NCBI RefSeq assembly: GCF_016907255.1 | Contig: NZ_JAFBBQ010000001.1 | Span: 1,984,001 to 2,048,000, forward strand | From: Microbacterium keratanolyticum | GTDB taxonomy: Bacteria > Actinomycetota > Actinomycetes > Actinomycetales > Microbacteriaceae | Direction of reading: 5' to 3' | Length of the DNA stretch: 64,000 bases | Part shown: positions 24,058 to 32,432 of the stretch, piece after piece | Numbering within the stretch: position 1 is the stretch's first letter | How the letters are laid out: every line of letters starts with the position of its first letter | The notes under the pieces: generated by a model | Databases searched by the model: none | The model's input: only the letters and a program-made list of their open reading frames with translations | Told to the model about the DNA's origin: nothing | Position numbers and translations under genes: made by a program

Positions 24058-24924
24058 GTGTCTCTTCTCGCATTCGTTCTCGTCTTCGGCGCAGCGCTCG
24101 CTCACGCGGCGTGGAACATCATCGCGCACGGCGTCAGCCGTGCCGGTCTCCCCTTTCTCTGGTGGGGCGCAGTGGCGAGCACGGTGCTCTGGGCGTTCGC
24201 CGTCCCCTTCACGGGAGGACTCGGCACCGACGACCTGTGGGGCGTCGGGATCGGCGTTCTCGTCTCGGGTGTGCTGCACGTCGCCTACATGCTGGTGCTG
24301 CAGCACGGGTATCGGGTCGGCAACCTCTCGACCGTCTACGCGACTGCGCGCGGCACCGGTCCGTTCCTGGCGGTGCTCATCGCGATCGTCCTGCTGGGGG
24401 AGCGGCCCACACCTCTCGCACTCGTGGGCGTCGCCGCCATCATCGTGGGCGTCGTGGCGATCGGGTTCGTCGACCGCGGAGCATCCGGATCCCCTCGTCG
24501 CGGAATCGACCCCGCGTTGCTTTTCGGCCTGCTCACGGGCGTCGCGATCGCCGTCTACACGATCTGGGACGCCCACGCCGTGCGCACCTGGAACCTCTCA
24601 CCGGTCGCCTTCATGGTCGGGACGACCCTCGTGCAGATCCCGTTCTACTCCTTCGCCGTGCGCCGGCAGTGGGGCGCGGTGCGAGAGCTTGGTCGTCGCC
24701 AGTGGCGGCGCATCCTCGCGTTCGGGATCCTCTCGCCGCTGTCGTACATTCTCGTGCTCACCGCGATCACAATGGCCCCCGTCGCGCTCGTCGCGCCGCT
24801 GCGTGAAGTGAGCGTTGTGCTCGTGAGCCTCTTCGGCGCGTTCGTGCTGAAAGAGTCGCGACCGGGGTGGCGCGTGGCGGCGTCGGTCGTCGTGCTCGCC
24901 GGGGTCATACTGCTGGCCGTCTGA
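24058..24924 (+). CDS. DMT/EamA-family transporter under riboswitch control
   Basis: 288 residues with about ten transmembrane helices arranged as two five-helix EamA repeats (about 4-140 and 152-288), including the H-A-A-W-N motif in helix 1 and P-L-R-E-V-S-V-V near the end. I chose GTG 24058 because GGAAGG ends six bases before it; the in-frame ATG at 24037 has no proper ribosome site. The ykkC RNA upstream implies a role in guanidine or related-metabolite export. Known guanidine exporters are four-helix SMR proteins; DMT proteins belong to the same superfamily but are double the size. Confidence 0.88.
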   Translation: MSLLAFVLVFGAALAHAAWNIIAHGVSRAGLPFLWWGAVASTVLWAFAVPFTGGLGTDDLWGVGIGVLVSGVLHVAYMLVLQHGYRVGNLSTVYATARGTGPFLAVLIAIVLLGERPTPLALVGVAAIIVGVVAIGFVDRGASGSPRRGIDPALLFGLLTGVAIAVYTIWDAHAVRTWNLSPVAFMVGTTLVQIPFYSFAVRRQWGAVRELGRRQWRRILAFGILSPLSYILVLTAITMAPVALVAPLREVSVVLVSLFGAFVLKESRPGWRVAASVVVLAGVILLAV

Positions 24925-24935
24925 GGCGGATGCTG

Positions 24936-24968
24936 CGCGGGGCTCCATTCTGTGAGCGGAGCCCCGCG
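24936..24968. terminator. bidirectional terminator hairpin
   Basis: An 11-base perfect stem (CGCGGGGCTCC with GGAGCCCCGCG) and an 11-base loop lie in the 54-base gap between two convergent genes. There is no T-run. Confidence 0.8.
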
Positions 24969-24978
24969 TGCCCTGGCG

Positions 24979-25227
24979 CTAAGGCCGCTGGTACGGCGAA
25001 CCCGGAGCGGACGGTGGCGCTGCGTATCCGCCTCGCGGTGGCGTCATCGCCGGATAGCCGCGTCGCGCGCGTTCCTCGTCTGCTTTGAGGATGCCGTTCT
25101 TCACCGCCGTGCGGATGATCAGGTACGTGATCCACAGCGACAGCGCGAGGATGCCGAGGTAGATCACCGCTACCAGCAGGAACATTCCGATGCCGAGTCC
25201 TGCGGCCCAGCCATAGTCGTCGTTCAT
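24979..25227 (-). CDS. small membrane protein, function unknown
   Basis: 82 residues. A long hydrophobic stretch (about 10-40) can form one or two membrane helices. It is followed by a charged segment (K-A-D-E-E-R-A-R-R-G) and a Gly/Pro/Tyr-rich tail. A GGGGGAAG ribosome site precedes the ATG closely. It resembles the short membrane proteins common in Microbacteriaceae; I recognise no named family. Confidence 0.72.
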   Translation of the reverse strand: MNDDYGWAAGLGIGMFLLVAVIYLGILALSLWITYLIIRTAVKNGILKADEERARRGYPAMTPPRGGYAAPPSAPGSPYQRP

Positions 25228-25345
25228 GACTTCCCCCTTCGTGGGCGACGATCGCGCTCCTCGGAGCGGATGCCGCGTCGATGTGTGGTCAGTGTAGTGG
25301 TCGTCGGACGAGCCGCTTCAGGCGTTGTGCACACGCTGCCGTCAG

Positions 25346-25351
25346 TAGGGT
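25346..25351 (+). promoter_or_regulatory. -10 element TAGGGT, leaderless start
   Basis: TAGGGT ends seven bases before the ATG at 25359, and that ATG has no ribosome site. The rest of the 131-base gap shows nothing else I can name. Confidence 0.45.
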
Positions 25352-25358
25352 GGGTCGC

Positions 25359-26087
25359 ATGGGAGACTCTGGCCTTCGCGTGCGCACCTTCGGTGATCCC
25401 AGCGGTGAGCCGCTGCTGCTCCTGCACGGCGGTGGCGTGGCTGGATGGATGTGGAATCCGCTCCTCGAGCACCTCGATCCGCGCTTCCACGTCATCGTGC
25501 CCGACCTGCCTGGTCACGACGTCGACTCCGACGAGCACTATCGCTCCCACGTGGCGACGATCGAGGCGCTGGCGCCGCTGCTCGCACCGGGGACGACGGT
25601 CGTCGGCTTCTCGCTCGGCGCCCAGCTCGCGGTGCTGCTGGCCGCGCAGCATCCGGATCTCGTCGCCCGTGTCGTCGTGATCAGCGCGCAGACGATCCCG
25701 ACCCGCGCGCCTGGCGCCACGCTCGCAATGCTCAGAGCCGCCGCGCCCCTCGCCCGCTACGAGTGGTTCGCGCGCCTGCAGGCGAAGGAGCTCTTCGTCC
25801 CCGACACCCTGATCGACGAGTATCTGCGCACCTCGCGCCGCATCTCCGTGGAGACGCTCACGCACGCGGTCGGCGAGAACATCCGCTTCACGATCCCGGA
25901 AGGCTGGGCGCAGTTCCCGGGAATGGCCGTGATCCTCGCCGGATCCCGCGAGAAGGCAGTGATGCGCGCCTCCGCCTGGCGGCTGCACGAGGCTCTTCCG
26001 GGCAGTGAGTTCGCACTCGTCGCCGACTGCGGCCACGGCATCCCTCTGCAGAAGCCCGAAGGGCTCGCGCAGATGCTGAACGGCTGA
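25359..26087 (+). CDS. alpha/beta-hydrolase
   Basis: 242 residues of the alpha/beta-hydrolase fold. The oxyanion region L-L-L-L-H-G-G-G, the nucleophile elbow G-F-S-L-G-A (Ser), the Asp region before the last strand and the final His in D-C-G-H-G-I-P form the usual set. No lid domain is obvious beyond a short helical insert. The substrate is unknown. It faces the HutC-type regulator gene tail to tail with only three bases between the stops. Confidence 0.85.
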   Translation: MGDSGLRVRTFGDPSGEPLLLLHGGGVAGWMWNPLLEHLDPRFHVIVPDLPGHDVDSDEHYRSHVATIEALAPLLAPGTTVVGFSLGAQLAVLLAAQHPDLVARVVVISAQTIPTRAPGATLAMLRAAAPLARYEWFARLQAKELFVPDTLIDEYLRTSRRISVETLTHAVGENIRFTIPEGWAQFPGMAVILAGSREKAVMRASAWRLHEALPGSEFALVADCGHGIPLQKPEGLAQMLNG

Positions 26088-26090
26088 CGC

Positions 26091-26837
26091 TCACCCGCCC
26101 ACGGCGCGCAGGTACTGGCCCTCGGCGGAGATGCCGGATGCCGCCACCGTGAAGCGCACGATGGTGGAGAGGTAGCGGTCTTCGGATGCTTCGAAGACAC
26201 GGCCCTCCGCATCGCGGGACGTGCGGGTGAGGCGCAGAATCGGTGACGCGACGGGCACGCGCAGCAGCGCCGCGTCCTGATCGTCGGCGGCGACCGCGTC
26301 GATCTCGTGCTGCAGCCCGACGATCGGATGCCCGTGGGCGCCGAGGTACTCGGTGATCGAGATGGCGTCGGTGTCGGCGTCGAGCAGCAGGCGGCCGACG
26401 GATTCGATGTAGTTGAGGCGCTCCAGCATCGCCGGGCGTCCGTCGAGCAAGCGCAGGCGCACGACGCTCACGATCGTGTCGCCGACCGCGACATCGAGGG
26501 CGGCGGCCAGCGAGGCATCCGCGCGCCGCAGGCTCAGCTCCTGCGTCTGCGCTCCCGGAACCACGCCGAGATCGCGCGCCCAGCGTGTGAACGGCACCGA
26601 CACGTCGACGGCCTGCGTCGCCTTGGGCGCGGTCACCCGGGCCGGGCGTCCACGGGCCGTCTCGATCAGCCCCTCGCCCCGCAACAGCGCGAACGCGTTG
26701 CGGATCGGCCCGCGGGACGTCTTCCACCGCTCTGCCAACTCGGCCTCGGTCGGAACCGCTTCACCCGGGCGCAGCTCACCCGACGAGATCCGGGTGCGCA
26801 GATCGTCGGCGATCTGTAAGTAGACAACATCGCTCAC
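26091..26837 (-). CDS. GntR/HutC-family (UTRA) regulator of phosphonate cluster
   Basis: 248 residues. The GntR winged helix lies at about 5-72 (I-A-D-D-L-R-T-R-I-S-S-G-E-L-R-P-G, P-T-E-A-E-L-A-E-R-W-K-T-S-R-G-P-I-R-N-A) and the UTRA ligand domain at about 90-245. It starts with GTG. It is divergent from the phosphonate import operon, the place taken by PhnF in other bacteria, so it likely represses that operon and itself, responding to a phosphonate or a catabolite. The latter is inference. Confidence 0.87.
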   Translation of the reverse strand: MSDVVYLQIADDLRTRISSGELRPGEAVPTEAELAERWKTSRGPIRNAFALLRGEGLIETARGRPARVTAPKATQAVDVSVPFTRWARDLGVVPGAQTQELSLRRADASLAAALDVAVGDTIVSVVRLRLLDGRPAMLERLNYIESVGRLLLDADTDAISITEYLGAHGHPIVGLQHEIDAVAADDQDAALLRVPVASPILRLTRTSRDAEGRVFEASEDRYLSTIVRFTVAASGISAEGQYLRAVGG

Positions 26838-26843
26838 ATAGGC

Positions 26844-26871
26844 ATACTACTTCGCCGGTATATCTCCACAA
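26844..26871 (-). promoter_or_regulatory. promoter of HutC-type regulator, leaderless
   Basis: On the minus strand, -35 TTGTGG (26866-26871), 16-base spacer and -10 TAGTAT (26844-26849) end six bases before the GTG start at 26837. Confidence 0.6.
26857..26867. promoter_or_regulatory. GGTATA half-site in regulator promoter
   Basis: GGTATATCTCC falls in the spacer of the regulator promoter. It resembles the GGTATACATCTC found near the phnD gene at 26938, so both may be recognised by the HutC-type regulator. Confidence 0.4.
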
Positions 26872-26931
26872 GGCGCGTTCTCGCGATGTTCACGCGTATG
26901 GCCAGCGGGTGAACAGCCTGCGAACAGTGCC

Positions 26932-26949
26932 GAGATAGGTATACATCTC
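26932..26949. promoter_or_regulatory. inverted repeat upstream of phnD, possible operator
   Basis: GAGAT and ATCTC flank the eight bases AGGTATAC. PhnF-type GntR regulators bind palindromes with a GGTATA core, so this is the best operator candidate for the phosphonate operon. TATACA inside it could be the -10 box. Confidence 0.5.
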
Positions 26950-27011
26950 GCGGAAATCGCTGGAAGAGTGCTCTCGGATCATCCGAATCCCACACACAGC
27001 GAAAGGTCCTC

Positions 27012-27935
27012 ATGAAGCTTCGTGCTCTCCCCGTATTGGCAGGCGCCGCCGTGCTCGCCCTCGGTCTCGCCGCCTGCTCGGGCAACGCCAGCGCCGCCCC
27101 CGGAGAAGACAGCGCCGCCGCGACCAGCGGCTACGCCGTAGACGATCACACCCTCGTCTTCGGCGTCGTGCCGGACTCGGTCGACACCGAGACCAACTAC
27201 CAGCCGCTCATGGACTACATCGCCGAGGTCACCGGCAAGGACGTCGAGTACCACGAGTCGACCGACTACGCCGCACTCATCGAGGCTGCGATCGCCGGCA
27301 AGATCGATGTCGCATCGTTCTCGGGCTTCACCTACGTCACGGCGACCAACAACGGCGCCGAGCTCACCCCGATCTCCTCCATCGTCACGAAGGAAGGCCA
27401 GGAGCCCGGCTACTACTCGGTCGCCATCGCGCCGAAGGACAGCGCCGTCAAGACGATCGAGGACTTCGCTGGCAAGAAGGTCTGCTTCGTCGACCCGTCG
27501 TCGACCTCGGGCTACCTGTTCCCGTCCTACAACCTGCTCGAGGCGGGCATCGACCCGAAGACCGACATCACCCCGGTCTTCGCCGGAAAGCACGACGTGA
27601 GCGTGCTCAAGACAGGTGAAGGTGTCGAGTGCGAGGTCGGCTTCGCCGAGGACTCTGAGGTCGCCAAGTCCGAGGATGTCAAGATCATCGCCGAGACCAT
27701 GGTTCCCGGAGCGCCGCTCGTCGTCTCGACGAAGCTTCCGAAGGACGTCGCCTCGGTGATCACCGACGCGCTCGCCGAGGTCACGATCGACGACATCATC
27801 GCCGCCGGCATCACCAGCGCCGACAGCGAAGGGTTCCGCAGCGTCTTTTACGCCACCAAGCCGGTCGACGACACCTACTACGACCTGATCCGCGACATCT
27901 GCAAGAAGACCGAAGCCGAGCAGTGCAAGGGCTGA
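27012..27935 (+). CDS. phnD: phosphonate-binding lipoprotein
   Basis: 307 residues. The signal peptide ends in the lipobox L-A-A-C (Cys at about 22). The PhnD/Phosphonate-bd domain follows, with F-G-V-V-P-D-S-V-D-T, Y-Q-P-L-M-D-Y-I, the anion-binding F-S-G-F-T-Y and V-D-P-S-S-T-S-G-Y-L-F-P. It delivers phosphonate to the PhnCE importer. An AAAGG ribosome site precedes the ATG. It is the first gene of a six-gene operon. Confidence 0.93.
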   Translation: MKLRALPVLAGAAVLALGLAACSGNASAAPGEDSAAATSGYAVDDHTLVFGVVPDSVDTETNYQPLMDYIAEVTGKDVEYHESTDYAALIEAAIAGKIDVASFSGFTYVTATNNGAELTPISSIVTKEGQEPGYYSVAIAPKDSAVKTIEDFAGKKVCFVDPSSTSGYLFPSYNLLEAGIDPKTDITPVFAGKHDVSVLKTGEGVECEVGFAEDSEVAKSEDVKIIAETMVPGAPLVVSTKLPKDVASVITDALAEVTIDDIIAAGITSADSEGFRSVFYATKPVDDTYYDLIRDICKKTEAEQCKG

Positions 27936-28003
27936 CCCGCCCGCCGCTACTGAACGCAGCCCGCTGAACACTGCAGCCCACTGAGATCCCGGAGAGCCCA
28001 GCC

Positions 28004-28861
28004 ATGAGCACCACCACCGATTCCCTCATCCGCCTGGACGGCGTGACCAAGACCTTCGGGTCGACGACAGCGCTGCGGGATGCTTCGCTGCGGGTGTCGC
28101 GCGGAGAGATCGTCGTGCTGCTCGGGCTCTCCGGATCCGGAAAGTCGACACTGCTGCGTCACCTCGACGGGCTGGAGGTTCCGACCTCCGGCTCCGTTGA
28201 GGTGCTCGGCGCCGACGTCCCGCGCCTGCGCGGACGGGCGCTTCGTCGCCTGCGCAGCCGGGTCGGCTTCATCTTCCAGCAGTTCGAGCTGGTGCCCTCG
28301 CTGACGGTTCTGGAGAACGTCCTCACTGGATCCCTCTCTGGCATCCGCGGCCCGCGCCTCGGCCTCTGGGGGTACAGCAAGGCCGCCAAGCTTCGCGCTC
28401 TGGAGCACCTCGACCGCGTGGGCCTGCTCGACCGCGCCTACCAGCGCAGCGACACCCTCTCCGGCGGCCAGCAGCAGCGGGTGGCGATCGCCCGCGCTCT
28501 CATGCAGAAGCCCGAGATTCTGCTCGCCGACGAGCCGGTCGCCTCGCTCGACCCCGAGTCGAGCGACCAGGTGATGGCGCTCATCCGCGAGATCGCCCGC
28601 GACGAGGGGCTGACCGTCGTGTGCAGCCTGCACCAGGTGGATCTCGCGATCTCCTGGGCGGACCGCATCGTGGGCCTTCGCCACGGCGAGGTCGTGCTCA
28701 ACATGGCGACTGAGCATCTCACCAAGGCCGAAGTCATGGAGATCTACGGCCGGGTCGCCACGACGACGGCAGAGCTCGCGATGGTCTCCGACCTCGAGAG
28801 CGCTCCGACGGATGCTGCCGCTGCCGCCACGCCCGCGCGCACCCCGGAGCCCGTCGCATGA
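28004..28861 (+). CDS. phnC: phosphonate ABC importer ATPase
   Basis: 285 residues. ABC ATPase with Walker A G-L-S-G-S-G-K-S-T at 41-49, signature L-S-G-G-Q-Q-Q-R-V-A-I-A, Walker B I-L-L-A-D-E-P-V-A-S-L-D and the PhnC-type L-H-Q-V-D-L-A switch. The C-terminal 35 residues are an Ala/Pro-rich extension. Its stop overlaps the start of the permease gene by four bases. Confidence 0.93.
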   Translation: MSTTTDSLIRLDGVTKTFGSTTALRDASLRVSRGEIVVLLGLSGSGKSTLLRHLDGLEVPTSGSVEVLGADVPRLRGRALRRLRSRVGFIFQQFELVPSLTVLENVLTGSLSGIRGPRLGLWGYSKAAKLRALEHLDRVGLLDRAYQRSDTLSGGQQQRVAIARALMQKPEILLADEPVASLDPESSDQVMALIREIARDEGLTVVCSLHQVDLAISWADRIVGLRHGEVVLNMATEHLTKAEVMEIYGRVATTTAELAMVSDLESAPTDAAAAATPARTPEPVA

Positions 28862-30606
28862 CGCTCACCACCGAACGTCCCCGTGCGGCCCGCGTGCCGT
28901 CGCACCTCGCCGACCTCGAACACCGCGCGCCGCGTCCGCGGCGTTCGCCGGAGCGCATCGCCGCGGGCCTCACCCTGATCGTCCTCGTCGTCCTCGGCAT
29001 CGCCGCCGTGAACGAGACCGGCATCTCCCTCGGCGGGATGCTGGAGAGCTGGGGCAACGCCGAGCGGTTCTTCGCCCGCGTCGGTGCGCTGCAGTTCCCG
29101 GAGCCCGCCGAACTCGCCGGCCTCATCGCACTGACCGTCGGCCTCGTGCTGGTCGGCACCCTGCTCGCCGCGCTCATGTCGGTGCCGATCGCATACCTGG
29201 CGGCATCCAACACGACGCCCGGACCCGGATGGCGTGCCGCCGCCCGCTTCATCGGCGTCTTCACCCGCGCCCTTCCCGACGTCGTTCTCGCCATGGCGTT
29301 CGTGCTGATCTTCTCGCTGGGCACCCTGCCGGGCATTCTCGCGATCGCGATCCACTCGATCGGCATGATCTCGAAGATGTTCGCCGACGCGATCGAGCAG
29401 ATCGACGAGGGGCCGCGTCTCGCCATCCGTGCGGCGGGCGGCACCAAGATGCAGGAGTTCGTCTCGGGCATCCTGCCGCAGGTGCTGCCCAGCTGGGTGG
29501 CGACCGTGCTGCACCGCAACGACATCAACCTCCGCGGCAGTGTCGTGCTCGGCTACGTGGGGGTCGCGGGCCTGGGCTTGGAGATGTCCTACGCCTTCAA
29601 GTCGCTCAACTACGGCCTCGGGCTCGGCATCGCGCTCGTCATCTTCCTGCTCTGCATCGCGATGGAGATCGTCTCCAGCACAGTGCGCGGCGCCATGCTC
29701 GGACGCACCGCCCAGACGCGGTCCTGGATCGACCGGATCCTGCACCCGCGGATGGCGAAGGCGGATGCTGCGAAGACACCTGTCGTGTCGGCGAAGCCGG
29801 CCTGGGCGCAGACTCCCGAGACGGCCCTGCGGCGCCCCTGGACGGGGGCACGCGTGCGCGGCAACCTCGGCGGCATCATCGCCGTGCTCGTCGTGATCGG
29901 CAGCGTGGTCGTGAGCAACATCACCTGGAACGACTTCTTCACCGTCTGGGCGAAGATCCCCGCGATGGCCGTCCAGTTCTGGCCGCCGACCTTCGGCACC
30001 TACGAGGCCGACGCCATGATCGACGCGATGCGCGACACCATCGCGATCGCGCTCGCCGCCACGGTTCTCACCCTGCTGCCCTCGCTGATCCTCGGATCCC
30101 TCGCGGCACGCAACGTCGCTCCGACTCCGGGTATCCGCAGCGGAGCACGCTTCCTGCTCGTCGGCATCCGCGGCATCCCGGAGCTGATCCTCGCGATCGT
30201 GCTCATCGTCGTGACCGGCCTCGGTGCCCAGGCGGGCGTCATCGCCCTTGCCATCGGCGGGATCGGGCTGCTCGGCAAGCTCATCGCCGATTCGTTCGAA
30301 GAGGTCGACGCCGGCCCCGAGCGCGCACTGTCGGCGGTCGGCGCGACGCGTCTGCAGCGCTACAGCTCGGCCACCCTGCCCCAGGGCATGCGCGCGCTCA
30401 TCGGACACAGCTTCTACATGCTCGACACCAACATCCGCGCCGCCACCGTGCTGGGCATCGTCGGCGGAGGTGGCGTCGGCTACTACCTGCTGAACGCGGG
30501 CCAGGGCGCCCGATACGGCACGGTCACCGCGATCGTGCTCATGATCCTCGCCACCGTCCTCGTGGTCGAAGGCCTCGCGATGTGGATGCGGCGGGTGTAC
30601 CGATGA
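28858..30606 (+). CDS. phnE: phosphonate ABC permease, two PhnE units fused
   Basis: 582 residues, twice the usual PhnE length. Two homologous six-helix permease units lie at about 30-285 and 325-580, each with its own conserved loop near D-A-I-E-Q-I-D-E-G-P and D-S-F-E-E-V-D-A-G-P followed by A-I-R-A-x-G and A-L-S-A-V-G. Between them is a polar linker of about 40 residues. Many bacteria encode the two halves as separate phnE genes; here a single chain forms the whole channel. It overlaps both neighbours by four bases. Confidence 0.92.
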   Translation: MTLTTERPRAARVPSHLADLEHRAPRPRRSPERIAAGLTLIVLVVLGIAAVNETGISLGGMLESWGNAERFFARVGALQFPEPAELAGLIALTVGLVLVGTLLAALMSVPIAYLAASNTTPGPGWRAAARFIGVFTRALPDVVLAMAFVLIFSLGTLPGILAIAIHSIGMISKMFADAIEQIDEGPRLAIRAAGGTKMQEFVSGILPQVLPSWVATVLHRNDINLRGSVVLGYVGVAGLGLEMSYAFKSLNYGLGLGIALVIFLLCIAMEIVSSTVRGAMLGRTAQTRSWIDRILHPRMAKADAAKTPVVSAKPAWAQTPETALRRPWTGARVRGNLGGIIAVLVVIGSVVVSNITWNDFFTVWAKIPAMAVQFWPPTFGTYEADAMIDAMRDTIAIALAATVLTLLPSLILGSLAARNVAPTPGIRSGARFLLVGIRGIPELILAIVLIVVTGLGAQAGVIALAIGGIGLLGKLIADSFEEVDAGPERALSAVGATRLQRYSSATLPQGMRALIGHSFYMLDTNIRAATVLGIVGGGGVGYYLLNAGQGARYGTVTAIVLMILATVLVVEGLAMWMRRVYR

Positions 30607-31733
30607 ACCGGTTTGACGTGATCGTGGTCGGGTCGGGCATCGTCGGACTCGGTGCCGCCTACGCGGCCGTCCGCCGTGGACTGCGTGTCGCGGTCGTCGA
30701 TCGCACCGAAGCCCCCGTCGGCGCGAGCATCCGCAACTTCGGACACCTCTGCATCGGCGCGCAGACCGGTGAGGCGCGCCGCTACGCGGACATCGCGCGG
30801 GAACTGTGGCTGCGGCTCTCTCGCGACGCCGACTTCTGGCTGCGTCCGTCGGGCACGCTGATCGCCGCACGCCACCGTGATGAGCTCAAGGTGCTGGAAG
30901 CCGCAACGCGCGACGGCGGAGAGCTGCGGATGCTGGAGGCGGATGAGCTTCGCAGGCGCGCCCCGCTGCGGGCCGACGGGCTGCTCGGCGGTGCGCTCAT
31001 CCCCACCGACCTGCAGACGAACCCGCGCACGGCGGGCGCGGCGATCGCCCGGCATCTGGCCACGCTCGGTGCCGACTTCCGCTGGCGGACGGCCGTCACA
31101 GGCGTGCGCTCGGGCGTCGTCGAGACGACGCGCGGCACGCTGACCGCTGCGCAGATCGTGCTCGCCGTGAACCACGACATCGACCAGCTGCTCCCGGAGC
31201 TCGCCGCGCAGCGCGGCGTCATGCGCTGCGCGCTGGACATGATGCGCGTCGCCGTCTCGCTGCCGACGCCGCTGAGCGCGCCGCTGCTGACCGGCTGGTC
31301 CCTGGTGCGCTACGGACGCTTCGCGGCGCTGCCTGAGATCGACGCGGTGCGTGCGCGACTGCATGCCGAGCGCCCGGACCTTGCCGCGATCGACCTCAAC
31401 CAGATGTACACGCAGCTGCCGGACGGCACGCTCATCATCGGCGACTCGCACGTCGGCGCTGTGCAGCCGGATCCGTTCCAGTCGGAGGTCGCCTTCGATG
31501 CGTTCCTCGACGAGGCCCAGGCGCTCTTCGACATGCCACGTCCTCGCGTGCTCGAGCGCTGGCAGGGCGTGTACGCCAAGGGGCCGGGCGACTTCCTGAT
31601 CGAACAGATCGACGACGGTGTGCTGGCGCTCGCCGCGACCACCGGCATCGGCATGACGACGGGCCTCGGCCTCGCAGAAGACTCTCTCACCACCGCCTTC
31701 GGGTGGGAATCCGCTTTGGAAGGAACATCATGA
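30603..31733 (+). CDS. FAD-dependent oxidoreductase of phosphonate clusters (TIGR03364-like)
   Basis: 376 residues of the DAO/glycine-oxidase fold. The FAD loop V-V-G-S-G-I-V-G-L-G-A-A at 8-19 is intact, with the R-N-F-G-H substrate-side motif and the C-terminal G-I-G-M-T-T-G-L-G-L-A-E FAD-binding end. Related proteins are repeatedly found beside phosphonate importers and PhnX-like hydrolases, and oxidative deamination of an aminophosphonate has been proposed for them. That role is inferred here from operon position. The ATG at 30603 overlaps the phnE stop; the frame is open further upstream, but only as a shadow of phnC/phnE. Confidence 0.87.
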   Translation: MNRFDVIVVGSGIVGLGAAYAAVRRGLRVAVVDRTEAPVGASIRNFGHLCIGAQTGEARRYADIARELWLRLSRDADFWLRPSGTLIAARHRDELKVLEAATRDGGELRMLEADELRRRAPLRADGLLGGALIPTDLQTNPRTAGAAIARHLATLGADFRWRTAVTGVRSGVVETTRGTLTAAQIVLAVNHDIDQLLPELAAQRGVMRCALDMMRVAVSLPTPLSAPLLTGWSLVRYGRFAALPEIDAVRARLHAERPDLAAIDLNQMYTQLPDGTLIIGDSHVGAVQPDPFQSEVAFDAFLDEAQALFDMPRPRVLERWQGVYAKGPGDFLIEQIDDGVLALAATTGIGMTTGLGLAEDSLTTAFGWESALEGTS

Positions 31734-32431
31734 ACACCCCCATCGAACTCGTCGTCCTCGACATGGCAGGAACCACGATCACGGATGACGGCATCGTCGA
31801 GCAGGCATTCCAGCGCGCTGCTGAGCGCACCGGGATCGCCGAGCGGATGCCCTGGGACGAGGCGATCGACTACGTGCGCGTCACGATGGGGCAGTCGAAG
31901 ATCGACGTCTTCACACACCTCGGCGGCGGCGATGTCGCGGCCGCCGAGCGCGCGACCGCCGCGTTCGAAGGCGCGTACGCCGAGATCGTCGCCGAGCAGG
32001 GCGTGGAGGAGATCCCCGGGGCGGCAGCGACCATCACTGCGCTCCGCGACGCGGGGCTCAAAGTGGTGCTGACCACGGGTTTCGCCCCGGTCACGCGCGA
32101 CGCCCTGATCGACGCCCTCGGCTGGCACGACCTCGTCGACCTCGCACTCTCGCCGGTCGATGCGGGCCGCGGACGTCCGGCGCCCGACCTCGTTCTCACC
32201 GCCGCACTGCGCATGCAGGTCAGCGCCATGTCGGCCGTCGCGGTCGCCGGTGACACCGCGAGCGATGTCGCCACCGGACGCAACGCCGGCGCGGGCTTCG
32301 TCGCGGGAGTGTTGAGCGGTGCGCACGAGCGGGACGCACTCGCATCCGCGGATGCGGTGCTGAGCAGCGTCGTCGAACTGCCCGACGCCCTCACCGCTCG
32401 CGACCTGCTGCGCTGTGCCGCGGCGGTCTGA
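31730..32431 (+). CDS. PhnX-like HAD hydrolase (phosphonatase-like, TIGR03351-like)
   Basis: 233 residues of the HAD superfamily with a small helical cap. Motif I is D-M-A-G-T-T with Asp11 as nucleophile; motif II is L-T-T-G-F; motif III/IV is V-A-G-D-T-A-S-D. In the cap, M-G-Q-S-K-I-D places Lys57 close to where phosphonoacetaldehyde hydrolase has its Schiff-base lysine, so C-P cleavage is plausible. It is co-translated with the oxidoreductase and has its own GGAAGGA site. The substrate may be phosphonoacetaldehyde or a relative made by the oxidoreductase; this is inference. Confidence 0.87.
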   Translation: MNTPIELVVLDMAGTTITDDGIVEQAFQRAAERTGIAERMPWDEAIDYVRVTMGQSKIDVFTHLGGGDVAAAERATAAFEGAYAEIVAEQGVEEIPGAAATITALRDAGLKVVLTTGFAPVTRDALIDALGWHDLVDLALSPVDAGRGRPAPDLVLTAALRMQVSAMSAVAVAGDTASDVATGRNAGAGFVAGVLSGAHERDALASADAVLSSVVELPDALTARDLLRCAAAV

Positions 32432-32432
32432 C

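Noticed and set aside
28744..30870. 708-residue open frame antisense to phnC/phnE
   Set aside because: Low-complexity Arg/Asp/Gly translation with no motif; phnC and phnE on the plus strand explain the region fully.
28812..31733. One 973-residue plus-strand protein
   Set aside because: Only residues from 30603 on match a family; the first part is an out-of-frame reading of phnC and phnE that happens to lack stops.
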